Below the pieces are notes generated by a model. The model worked only from the letters and a program-made list of their open reading frames with translations, had not been told where the DNA came from and searched no databases. Shown here piece after piece: positions 50,190 through 57,717 of a stretch of DNA of 64,000 nt (position 1 is the stretch's first letter; every line of letters begins with the position of its first letter). Origin of the DNA: Candidatus Rifleibacteriota bacterium. GTDB taxonomy: Bacteria > Riflebacteria > Ozemobacteria > Ozemobacterales > Ozemobacteraceae. The stretch is from positions 36,224 through 100,223 of the forward strand of contig JAKQQP010000177.1 in NCBI GenBank assembly GCA_029564115.1, written 5' to 3'. The position numbers were made by a program, and so were the translations under genes.

Positions 50190-51845
50190 TCAGGCCGAAG
50201 GAGAAAAAGGCGATTTGCCCAGAATTTTATCCAGCTGGTCAAAAAGGGACTGCGAAAATAGAATGATTTCTTTGTGCTCTGAGAATACTGCGTTACCGCC
50301 GCGATCAACACCCTTGAACGTTTCTATGATCGAAACGCCCGTCCAGCCAAGTTTTTGCACGGCGATCAAAAATTCCATCGGCCAGAAAAACCCTCTGAAA
50401 CCGTTCGGACACCTTGGCATGCTCTTGTCGCCGATCATAAGAAAGATCGGAAAGTCTTTTTCTTCGTAGGCACCAAAGAACCAGTTGGCGTGATCCCAGG
50501 CGAGAAAAGAGTCTTTGCGGTTAATAGAAAACGAGCGCCGGGCGCGCTCGGTAAAATTCACGTTACCAACGATAATATCGGCGCCTTCAGTTGTGGCGAG
50601 TCGCTGGTCGATCATGTTTATAGTAAAGGAAACGCCGCGTTTTTCGAAGGCGATAGTCTCGAGCTTGAAAATCGAATTGAACTTATCGATGACAAGAGGC
50701 TGACTCTTGAAGCCAAGAGCCATTTTCGTCTGCATTTCAAGACGTTCGTATTCATCCTGCAGAGCCTGACACAACATCTGCAGCCCTTCAACCTTTTCGG
50801 TATCGGGTTTTAGTTTAGCTGTCTCGATCTTGAGCTTCTGCCGGGTTTCGACGAACTCGGCGCGTTGCTTCCTCAACATATTCTGCTCTTCGGCAAGAGT
50901 TCTCTTCTTGAAGCCACGACGAGCAATCTGAACGCCTCTGATATCGCCGGCAATCGAGCTGATGCCAAGACCGGAACGCCCTTGTCTGGTAACTTCCAGC
51001 AGGCGCTCGAGCTCGCCCTGCACCATCTCAGCGGTTGGGTAGCGCTGCGAAGGGTCTCTGGCAAGAAGTTTGAGAACTATCTGTTCGAGCTTCTGGGGAA
51101 TCGCTGGGTTCAACTGCCGCGGTGGCGGAAAATTCCATTTTGTCTGCTCGATAAATACCTGCATGGCACGTTTACCCTTAAAAGGGAGATGCCCGGTCAG
51201 TTTTTCATACATGACCACCCCGTATGAAAAAAGGTCAGAGAGGTGATCGACCGGCTTGTTGGTCAACTGCTCGGGGCTGGCATAAGCCACCGTAAACATG
51301 CCATCGGCACTCATATTCAGGTCGTCGTCGACACTTGTATATTTGGCGATGCCAAAATCGATGAGACAGGGCTGGTATTCACTACCGCGCAAAATTATGT
51401 TATGCGGTTTGATATCACGGTGAACAAGCCCTTTTTTGTGAACATAGTGAAGGGCGTCCATGCAGCCGATAAAAACGGTCAGGTATTCTTCCATGCTCGG
51501 AAGAGTCTGCTTGACCCCTATCGTCGTCATCGAGTTACCCAGAGGGAAGCTATCTAGAGAAAGCCCTTTGACGTAGTCCATTACCAGGTAATGAAATTCT
51601 TCCTGGAAGCCTTGAGCGACAAATTTAACGATGTTCGGGTGGTCAAGCTCCTGCAGGATATCGCCTTCCTGCTTGAATTGGGCCAGCACAGCCGGCACCT
51701 TTGCTACTTCAGGGTCAAGAAGTTTGATGGCAACCATCTTATCGGTTTCGAGCTGAAAACCGATGTACACAGACCCCATGCCACCGCAACCGATTAGGTC
51801 TAACAGGTGATAATTCGTTAATTCTGGAGGATTAACGACGGGCAT
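50190..51845 (-). CDS. Ser/Thr protein kinase with unique C-terminal domain
   Basis: A Hanks-type kinase of 551 residues. Kinase motifs are all present: LIGCGGMGSVYIG (glycine loop), VAIKLL (Lys), GLVHRDIKPHNIILR (catalytic loop), LIDFGIAKY (DFG) and VAYASPEQL (activation/P+1). After ~280 residues there is a coiled coil (~320-370) and a C-terminal domain of ~175 residues (ending in the region of FRGFFWPMEFLIAV and GVSIIETFKGVDRGG) that I do not recognise. No membrane segment is seen. Operon neighbours are a TPR protein and a PP2C phosphatase on the same strand. Confidence 0.92.
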   Translation of the reverse strand: MPVVNPPELTNYHLLDLIGCGGMGSVYIGFQLETDKMVAIKLLDPEVAKVPAVLAQFKQEGDILQELDHPNIVKFVAQGFQEEFHYLVMDYVKGLSLDSFPLGNSMTTIGVKQTLPSMEEYLTVFIGCMDALHYVHKKGLVHRDIKPHNIILRGSEYQPCLIDFGIAKYTSVDDDLNMSADGMFTVAYASPEQLTNKPVDHLSDLFSYGVVMYEKLTGHLPFKGKRAMQVFIEQTKWNFPPPRQLNPAIPQKLEQIVLKLLARDPSQRYPTAEMVQGELERLLEVTRQGRSGLGISSIAGDIRGVQIARRGFKKRTLAEEQNMLRKQRAEFVETRQKLKIETAKLKPDTEKVEGLQMLCQALQDEYERLEMQTKMALGFKSQPLVIDKFNSIFKLETIAFEKRGVSFTINMIDQRLATTEGADIIVGNVNFTERARRSFSINRKDSFLAWDHANWFFGAYEEKDFPIFLMIGDKSMPRCPNGFRGFFWPMEFLIAVQKLGWTGVSIIETFKGVDRGGNAVFSEHKEIILFSQSLFDQLDKILGKSPFSPSA

Positions 51846-51866
51846 AGCAACCTTTCAGCCTGGGAA

Positions 51867-52415
51867 TTATTTGCCCTGTGAAGTCAGGAAGTCGATTCGC
51901 TCCTGGGCATTTTTGGCAATTTTAGAGTTTGGCTTGATACGGATAACTTCGTTCCAGGCTTTTTTGGCCTCCGCCATCATCTGCTTTTTAAAATAGCTGT
52001 TGGCCAGGTAGTAATGCTGGTTTTCATTATCAGGTTTTATGGCAAGCGCGCGTTTGTATGTCTCGATAGCCTTGTCGATGTTGTTGTTGCTGTAATACAT
52101 GAATGCAAGCCAGTCAAGAAGATCGACGTTGTTCGGGTCGCCTTCGAGAAGCTTTTCGACTTCGTTGATGCCTTCACCGGTTCCGGCGGTATATTTGGTG
52201 AGAAGTTCAGCTTCTTCAGCTTTCATGTTGTTCTGCATATCATCACCTGAAAGAACCTGTTTGAAACGTTTATGAGTGAGGTCCTTCTTTTCTTCTTCGA
52301 CCTGAGTCTTTTTGCTGGGTTGCTGTGCCGGCTTGTCTTTGCCACTGAGCACAAAAACAATTATTCCGATCAATACTACGATTGCAATGCCGATTAAAAT
52401 TATCGTTCCGTCCAT
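51867..52415 (-). CDS. Membrane-anchored TPR protein
   Basis: A 182-residue protein with an N-terminal membrane anchor (~5-25, IILIGIAIVVLIGIIVFVLS), a Lys/Gln-rich linker, and about three TPR units (VDLLDWLAFMYYSNNNIDKAIE, then NQHYYLANSYFKKQ). The ATG has TGGAGG upstream. It lies between the PP2C and the kinase genes, 21 bases before the latter, so it may anchor or organise them at the membrane; that is inference. Confidence 0.85.
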   Translation of the reverse strand: MDGTIILIGIAIVVLIGIIVFVLSGKDKPAQQPSKKTQVEEEKKDLTHKRFKQVLSGDDMQNNMKAEEAELLTKYTAGTGEGINEVEKLLEGDPNNVDLLDWLAFMYYSNNNIDKAIETYKRALAIKPDNENQHYYLANSYFKKQMMAEAKKAWNEVIRIKPNSKIAKNAQERIDFLTSQGK

Positions 52416-52480
52416 TAAAAGTGACCTCCAGATTTCACTAACTATTTATACTTTAAATTTCAAATAATTACCACAGTTTT

Positions 52481-53302
52481 CTATATCAAACCCGCGTTTC
52501 CATAACTTAAAATCATTTTGGCAAACCTGGCGAAAGAAAAACGCCCGGGGAAAGCAACCGGCAACTCATCCATAACTGCAACCACCACGGTCGAATTATC
52601 TTTGCCACCGGCTTTATTAGCTGCCGAAACCATGCTTTTAGCGATATTTCCTGTCGATTTCTCGAGGAAAATGCTTCTGATGCCAGAATCTTCAACCATG
52701 CCGCTCAGACCATCGGAGCAAAGCAAAAATGCATCACCGACCTGCAGGTCTATCTCGAAGATATCGGGGACAACAAATTGCCTGCTACCAAGTACCCGGC
52801 TCAAGATATGCCGGGTCGGGTGCACCCTGGCAGCCTCAGGGCTGATCTTACCCATGCGAACCTGTTCACCGACCAGGGAGTGGTCGCTGGTCATCTGCTC
52901 AAGTTGCTTATTACGCATTCTATAAAGTCTGGAATCCCCGATGTGACCGACCATGGCTTTGGAATCTCTTACCAGCATCAAAGTCAGAGTCGTACCCATA
53001 CCTTTTGTTTCAGGGTTTTCCTGGGAATGTGACCAGACAACGGAATTGGCGTGCGCAAACATTTCTTCGAGCAGACGAGGAGAGAAGTCTTCGAAAGAAT
53101 TATCGGCAAACCAGCCGGCAAGAGCTTTTACAGCAAGGCCTGACGCCACTTCTCCAGCATTCTGCCCACCCATACCATCGGCCACAGCGAGGAGGCAAAC
53201 GCCTTTTTCTATGGCGATCCGGCTCCAAGGCGGAATTACCAGGCACGAATCCTCATTATTGTGCCTGACCATGCCAGTATGTGTAAAGCTTGATATCTGC
53301 AA
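52481..53302 (-). CDS. PP2C-family protein phosphatase
   Basis: A 273-residue PPM/PP2C phosphatase, probable antagonist of the nearby kinase. Metal-binding motifs are THTGMVRHNNEDS, AVADGMGGQNAGEVAS, GHIGDSRLYRMRN, LLCSDGLSGMV and GGKDNSTVVV. The start is TTG 53302, which keeps the first family strand; ATG 53272 would cut the domain. A good promoter lies upstream (53341-53370). It opens the operon PP2C - TPR - kinase - helical protein. Confidence 0.92.
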   Translation of the reverse strand: MQISSFTHTGMVRHNNEDSCLVIPPWSRIAIEKGVCLLAVADGMGGQNAGEVASGLAVKALAGWFADNSFEDFSPRLLEEMFAHANSVVWSHSQENPETKGMGTTLTLMLVRDSKAMVGHIGDSRLYRMRNKQLEQMTSDHSLVGEQVRMGKISPEAARVHPTRHILSRVLGSRQFVVPDIFEIDLQVGDAFLLCSDGLSGMVEDSGIRSIFLEKSTGNIAKSMVSAANKAGGKDNSTVVVAVMDELPVAFPGRFSFARFAKMILSYGNAGLI

Positions 53303-53340
53303 GTGCTCTCAACTTACCTCTGGAATAGATAACAAGGTGA

Positions 53341-53370
53341 AAATATATTCTAAGAGAAAAAATTGTCAAG
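53341..53370 (-). promoter_or_regulatory. Promoter of the PP2C/kinase operon
   Basis: On the minus strand TTGACA (53370-53365), 18-base spacer, TATTTT (53346-53341). It lies about 40 bases before the TTG start at 53302. Confidence 0.8.
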
Positions 53371-53393
53371 GACAACCTTAACCGAATTCAGCA

Positions 53394-53428
53394 AAAAAAA
53401 AGACCCGGTGAACCGGGTCTTTTTTTTC
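53394..53428 (-). terminator. Terminator of the HU gene
   Basis: Stem GACCCGG (53402-53408)/CCGGGTC (53413-53419) with A and T runs on both sides. It shares its stem with the terminator at 28565-28583. Confidence 0.9.
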
Positions 53429-53438
53429 GAAAAAATAA

Positions 53439-53735
53439 TTATTTTTTCTTTTTGGCAACGGTGCCGTTAACCATATCTTTAAGTTCTTTGCCGGGCACGA
53501 ACTTGGCAACCTTTTTAGCGGCGATCTTGATGGGTTTTTTGGTCTGGGGATTCACACCCTTGCGAGCTTCGCGCTTAACGGTAGCAAATGAACCAAAGCC
53601 GATGAGCTGAACTTTGTCGCCTTTTTTCAGGCCGTTCTTTACGGCGTCGACGAATGCTTCAAGTACTGCCTGAGCATTAGCGTTGGTTACGTCTGCTTTT
53701 TTTGCGATTGCCTTTACGAGTTCTGATTTATTCAC
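53439..53735 (-). CDS. hup: HU-family DNA-binding protein
   Basis: A 98-residue HU/IHF protein that bends and compacts DNA. It has NKSELVKAIAKKADV at the start, LIGFGSFATVKREARKGVNP with the arm, and KKVAKFVPGKELKD. A short Lys tail (AKKKK) ends it. I chose GTG 53735 because AGGAGGG lies five bases upstream; the ATG at 53762 would put nine foreign residues before the HU fold. It has its own promoter and terminator. Confidence 0.95.
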   Translation of the reverse strand: MNKSELVKAIAKKADVTNANAQAVLEAFVDAVKNGLKKGDKVQLIGFGSFATVKREARKGVNPQTKKPIKIAAKKVAKFVPGKELKDMVNGTVAKKKK

Positions 53736-53767
53736 GGAAACCCTCCTGGAAAATTTGGTCAAAGGTG

Positions 53768-53796
53768 ATTATACATATAAGCCGAAAGTTGCACAA
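53768..53796 (-). promoter_or_regulatory. Promoter of the HU gene
   Basis: On the minus strand TTGTGC (53796-53791), 17-base spacer, perfect TATAAT (53773-53768). Confidence 0.7.
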
Positions 53797-53956
53797 GTGG
53801 GTAAACTACTAAAATTCACATTTTGCGAAACCGACCCTTGACCACCCTCTTAGAAATCGGCTCAGAATGAGCATTTCAGCTATAAAAAATTTTTTGTTTT
53901 TCAAGCAAACAGACAGGCCGGTAGCGACCGGGTTTCAAAGTCCGCTGCCTTGAACA

Positions 53957-54148
53957 TCATGAATCTATGGTCAGCCCCATTGACTCCAGCTCTAAAATAA
54001 GCGATTCTGCCATTCGTTCGGCCAGTTTATCGATCTGACGACTCGAAAGGTGGTTGATCCGATAGTAATTCTGGATGCAGCTGTCTTTCTCTAGCCTGTC
54101 TAGAAAGCCATGGATATCAATTGCCTTGACGATGTCAGTCGAATTCAT
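53957..54148 (-). CDS. Small protein of unknown function
   Basis: A 63-residue, acidic, helical protein (VKAIDIHGFLDRLE, LSSRQIDKLAERMAESL). I do not recognise it. AGGAG lies about eleven bases upstream of the ATG, and a TGTTATAAG extended -10-like element sits further upstream near 54185-54193, so expression is plausible. It stands alone between HU and the methyltransferase. Confidence 0.55.
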   Translation of the reverse strand: MNSTDIVKAIDIHGFLDRLEKDSCIQNYYRINHLSSRQIDKLAERMAESLILELESMGLTIDS

Positions 54149-54292
54149 CTGCTACGGTCTCCTGATTTTTTTATCGGAGAATCTTATAACACGGATGGGC
54201 GTTGCCGCGCAAAGAGTCTAAAACAAAGAAACCAAGCGCAAAACAAACAACAACGGGTTTTAATTCCGCATCAGCGTTGATATAAAAAAAAA

Positions 54293-54835
54293 TCAACGAT
54301 CAAAAATTACCAGTTGCATCAACTTCAGTCGGATTACGTCGCAAAATCTGAAGCCCGCCGCAAAACCACAGCGTTCTATGTCTTCCAGGGGCATGCGGTG
54401 CTCGAGAGGCGGGCCGAACTGTTGCTCAACATAAGGCCATTCAAGAATGGCCAGTCTTTGCCTGCTGACTCTGAAAGCTTCGCGAACTGCAGCTTCGGCG
54501 TCATCCGTCTCATGCAGCAGATGCCCCATAAAAACAAGGTCACAACTTTGATCAGCAAAGGGCAGTTTTTCGGCTGGAGCCTCAAGAAAAGTCACTTCTG
54601 GCATTATTTCTCTGGCCAGCTGCAAAAATTCGGGGTTACAATCTACAGCCTTCACAGCAAGCCCTTTCTGATGAAAGGCTTCGGCGAACAGCCCGGTGCC
54701 GGTGCCGACATCGACAACATCTTTCACTGCGACACCTGCGAGAGAGTAAGCTAAAACTCTTTCCAGCTGAAGCCGCTCAAGGCGCTCAGGGTTTCTGAGT
54801 TTATCTACCGAACCGTTGAATCTGCGTTCGTTCAT
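54293..54835 (-). CDS. Class I SAM-dependent methyltransferase
   Basis: A 180-residue methyltransferase of the UbiE/Methyltransf_11 type. The SAM site is DVVDVGTGTGLFAEAF, with motif II-III regions VKAVDCNPEFLQLAREI and APAEKLPFADQSCDLVF. Substrate unknown. It overlaps the end of the transporter frame by four bases (54832-54835), so the two are probably co-translated. No strong terminator follows, only a weak A/T-rich hairpin at 54276-54299. Confidence 0.85.
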   Translation of the reverse strand: MNERRFNGSVDKLRNPERLERLQLERVLAYSLAGVAVKDVVDVGTGTGLFAEAFHQKGLAVKAVDCNPEFLQLAREIMPEVTFLEAPAEKLPFADQSCDLVFMGHLLHETDDAEAAVREAFRVSRQRLAILEWPYVEQQFGPPLEHRMPLEDIERCGFAAGFRFCDVIRLKLMQLVIFDR

Positions 54836-55935
54836 GACTTCGGGGTCTCTTTATCTGAGGGTGAAGAAGCAACAGAATCATTCGTCGGCAGAGCATCAGA
54901 GTCGTTTTCAGAAGTTTTGGCAGAAACTTTGGCAGCCACGGCGGCCAGAGTTTTTTCCGCTTCCTGCTCCGCTTTGATCTGCTTTTCAGTATCGCCTTCG
55001 CTGGCCATTTTTTGTGTCAGCCACTCCCCGCCAATGGCTCTGGCAACCTCTATTGAATGCAGATTTATTCGTTTAAAGCACTGCAGGAGATCCATGTGCA
55101 GGGTTGAAGTCTCAATGGACTGAACCTTGTGCTGAAAAACGCGACGCATGTGCGAGGTACGCAAGCGTTTGATCAATACTTCAAAAGTGCGCTCGGAGCG
55201 AAGAACGCGTTCGGCCTGTTCAAGGTTGTTGGTGGCAAAGGCATTGATTATGAGCATGAAGTTTTCGTTAACACGATCGAACATACCAAGCAATTCACGA
55301 AAGCCTTCTTCAGAAAAGCGAATTTCTTCGCGGGCCTTGGCGCGGGAAAATGGTACGATAATCTTGTGAATCAGGTCGCCCTGACCCTCAAGGTCATTGA
55401 TAATCGCCATGTATTTCATCATGGTCGAAGTCTGAGCTTCAGTCAAAGACTCTTCTGAGAGACTCGAAAGATAACGGGTTATCTCATACTGAGCCGTATC
55501 TACCTTTTCTTCGCGGAAGTTCACTTCGGCTATCGTTTCTTCTCGGCCATAGGAGATCATTTCCGGCACTTTTTCCATCATAAATTCGACATGACCAGCC
55601 ATACGCGAGATTTCGCGGGCAACGTTGCCCAGTGCTAATTCTGGTGATTTAAGGAGTGTTTCAGAAAGATATTTGGTATGAACCGAGCGACCCGTTTCTT
55701 CTGTTGCCTCTTCGGCGATAAGCAGATGAGTGCACCAGACTATGCGGTCATAAAAAGGAAACATGACAAACATTTTGAGAATCGCGGAAAACATGTGAGC
55801 ATTCGCAACTTCGCGGGCAACAGAATCTGAAAACGGCGCGGTAGCCCAGTGAACAAAACGGGCAAAACTAAGGCTTTCATAGAGAAAAGGCAGGAAAACT
55901 ATCGTTCCGATGACATTGTAAAGAATATTGAGCAA
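54832..55935 (-). CDS. Na+/phosphate cotransporter, C-terminal part after frameshift
   Basis: This 367-codon frame continues the transporter started at 57124. It opens with the last membrane helices (ILYNVIGTIVFLPFLYE) and goes on to a PhoU-like helical domain (residues ~100-300) and a charged Ala/Ser/Glu tail. On its own it would begin with TTG in the middle of a domain. The reading frame is broken from the first part by a run of nine A (plus-strand T9 at 55941-55949); removing one A joins the two parts into a normal NptA-type protein of about 760 residues. Confidence 0.85.
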   Translation of the reverse strand: MLNILYNVIGTIVFLPFLYESLSFARFVHWATAPFSDSVAREVANAHMFSAILKMFVMFPFYDRIVWCTHLLIAEEATEETGRSVHTKYLSETLLKSPELALGNVAREISRMAGHVEFMMEKVPEMISYGREETIAEVNFREEKVDTAQYEITRYLSSLSEESLTEAQTSTMMKYMAIINDLEGQGDLIHKIIVPFSRAKAREEIRFSEEGFRELLGMFDRVNENFMLIINAFATNNLEQAERVLRSERTFEVLIKRLRTSHMRRVFQHKVQSIETSTLHMDLLQCFKRINLHSIEVARAIGGEWLTQKMASEGDTEKQIKAEQEAEKTLAAVAAKVSAKTSENDSDALPTNDSVASSPSDKETPKS

Positions 55936-57124
55936 AGCCGTTTTTTTTTGCGGCAGCCGAAGCGCCGATAGAGGCTATCCAGCCGGTGATGCAGGTGCCG
56001 GTGTGAGCGCCAAGAATCAGCGGTATGGAAGCATGCAGAGTTATGAGATTCTGGCTGGCAAAAACGACTATGAGGCCGATAGTAGCGCCACTGCTTTGAA
56101 TCAATGCCGTAAACAGCATCGACCCGAAAATGGCGGTAATCGGGTAATCACTCATGGCGATCAGCATTTCTTTGAAGGCCGGAAAACTTCGCAGCGGCGA
56201 CATTGCAACGCTCATTACCTTCATTCCGTAGAAAATAAAACCAAACCCCAGAATGATATCGCCGGCATAGACAACCGTTTTGTTTTTTGAATACTTGAGC
56301 AAAAAGCCGATGCCGATCATCAACAGGGCAAAATGCGATATTTCAAAGGCGATCAACTGCACAGTTATCGTGGTGCCGATATTGGCCCCGAAAATAACAG
56401 AAAGAGTCTGGCTGATAGTCATCAATGAAGCATTGACAAAGCCGACAAGCATAACGGTGGTAGCAGAGCTGCTCTGAGTGACAGCAGTCACTAAAATACC
56501 CGTGAGAACACCCAGATAGCGGTTGTTGGTAAAAGTGCCAAGAATTTCTTTCATTTTTTTGCCGGCTATCTTCTGCAAACCTTCAGCGCCAAGATTCATG
56601 CCGAACAGAAACATCCCAAGACCGCCAAAAAGACCGAAAATGAGATACATGATCCAGGATTCGTCGTTAACATTGAAGTTGATATAAGAGTATACAGACT
56701 GATCACCTTCAAGCATCGCCAGAATCGAATAATTACCGGCCTCGTCAACTTTGCCGGCATTAAATAAGGCTACGCCAACCGGGTTGGTAACCACACGCTT
56801 TTCAGAAAGCACGTATTCACGAGCAGAAGATGGCTTCGAAGCCACGATAAAAAGTATATTCGCACCGACAACTGGTTTGGCATCAGCATCGATGACCTTC
56901 AATTCAACAGGTTTGGCGGTACCTCCGGCAAGAATCGACTGATGGTTGCCAGATGAAATGTCTATGCGCGGCCGCTCCGGGTGGGATTCCGGAGCAATTT
57001 TCGCCAGTTGCAGACTGGCAGACGCAGCTCCGCCAGGCACCGGTTCGGCACCTGTAACAAGTCTGAAGCTCAACAAAACCAGTACAAAAAGAACCGCAAC
57101 AAAATAGGGGCGACGTGCAAACAT
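55877..57124 (-). CDS. Na+/phosphate cotransporter, N-terminal part before frameshift
   Basis: This 415-codon frame holds a signal peptide, an Ig-like domain (residues ~50-155, ILAGGTAKPVELKVIDADAK), and the Na/Pi-cotransporter core with its two QSSSATT/QSSGATI repeats (VTAVTQSSSATTVMLVGF, FTALIQSSGATIGLIVVF). It ends 20 residues after the A9 run with an out-of-family tail, so it would lack the last membrane helices and the PhoU domain. An Ig-like extension ahead of NptA is unusual. Whether both parts make one protein depends on slippage or on an assembly error. The promoter is at 57161-57190. Confidence 0.88.
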   Translation of the reverse strand: MFARRPYFVAVLFVLVLLSFRLVTGAEPVPGGAASASLQLAKIAPESHPERPRIDISSGNHQSILAGGTAKPVELKVIDADAKPVVGANILFIVASKPSSAREYVLSEKRVVTNPVGVALFNAGKVDEAGNYSILAMLEGDQSVYSYINFNVNDESWIMYLIFGLFGGLGMFLFGMNLGAEGLQKIAGKKMKEILGTFTNNRYLGVLTGILVTAVTQSSSATTVMLVGFVNASLMTISQTLSVIFGANIGTTITVQLIAFEISHFALLMIGIGFLLKYSKNKTVVYAGDIILGFGFIFYGMKVMSVAMSPLRSFPAFKEMLIAMSDYPITAIFGSMLFTALIQSSGATIGLIVVFASQNLITLHASIPLILGAHTGTCITGWIASIGASAAAKKNGFAQYSLQCHRNDSFPAFSL

Positions 57125-57160
57125 TCCTGTTCCCTCTTCTATGATTTCTGATAAACTGCT

Positions 57161-57190
57161 ATCGTATCAGAATCAAACCGCCATTGTCAA
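57161..57190 (-). promoter_or_regulatory. Promoter of the phosphate cotransporter gene
   Basis: On the minus strand TTGACA (57190-57185), 18-base spacer, TACGAT (57166-57161). It is back-to-back with the promoter at 57207. Confidence 0.65.
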
Positions 57191-57206
57191 ATTTTCACAC
57201 ACATCA

Positions 57207-57235
57207 TTTACAGATCGTCATTTTTGTATTATAAT
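57207..57235 (+). promoter_or_regulatory. Strong promoter of the small acidic secreted protein
   Basis: TTTACA (57207-57212), 17-base spacer, TATAAT (57230-57235). It lies about 30 bases upstream of the ATG at 57272. Confidence 0.88.
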
Positions 57236-57271
57236 ACCAGCTGATTTTAATAAAATGTGGAGGACCAGACA

Positions 57272-57523
57272 ATGAGACGCGCCCTGTTGACAATCGTTTG
57301 CGCTCTGTTCGTTTTTTCGGCCAGCATTTCAGCTATGGCAACAGACATCCCCTACTACCCTGATGATTACAGCAACGATGGCTGCGGCCCCTACACCGAC
57401 CCCGACACATCGGATTCCGACACTTCCAGCCCCGATTCTACAGATTCAGGCGACAGCTGGGACGGCAGCAACAGCGATGGTGGTTTTGACGGCGGTGGCT
57501 ACGGCGGAGACGTTCTTTTCTAA
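57272..57523 (+). CDS. Small secreted Asp/Ser/Gly-rich protein
   Basis: An 83-residue protein. A signal peptide (residues ~3-23, ending ISAMA) is followed by about 60 residues made mostly of Asp, Ser, Gly, Pro and Tyr (DTSDSDTSSPDSTDSGDS). Such low-complexity acidic segments are disordered and may bind calcium. I know no family for it. ATG 57272 has GGAGG eight bases upstream; the GTG at 57257 abuts that SD. A strong promoter and a perfect terminator hairpin frame it as a single-gene unit. Confidence 0.8.
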   Translation: MRRALLTIVCALFVFSASISAMATDIPYYPDDYSNDGCGPYTDPDTSDSDTSSPDSTDSGDSWDGSNSDGGFDGGGYGGDVLF

Positions 57524-57542
57524 TCGCCTTTAGACCTTTACC

Positions 57543-57577
57543 AGGCTGTTTCACGAATTCGTGAAACAGCCTTTCTT
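57543..57577 (+). terminator. Terminator of the small secreted protein gene
   Basis: A 30-base perfect palindrome (arm AGGCTGTTTCACGAA) is followed by TTCTTATTT, 19 bases after the stop. Confidence 0.9.
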
Positions 57578-57717
57578 ATTTGGAGTGGAAACCTTTGCCG
57601 GTTTGTAATAAACTTGGGTGACAAAACATACAAAAGTTCATTGTTTCAACCGGGAGACAATCGGTCTTCTGGCCTTCAGCCAGCAGAATGAGCTATTACA
57701 GCCAGCGAGGAGTTTTC

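Noticed and set aside
53957..54148. Antitoxin or toxin role for the 63-residue protein
   Set aside because: There is no partner gene next to it and no recognisable domain.
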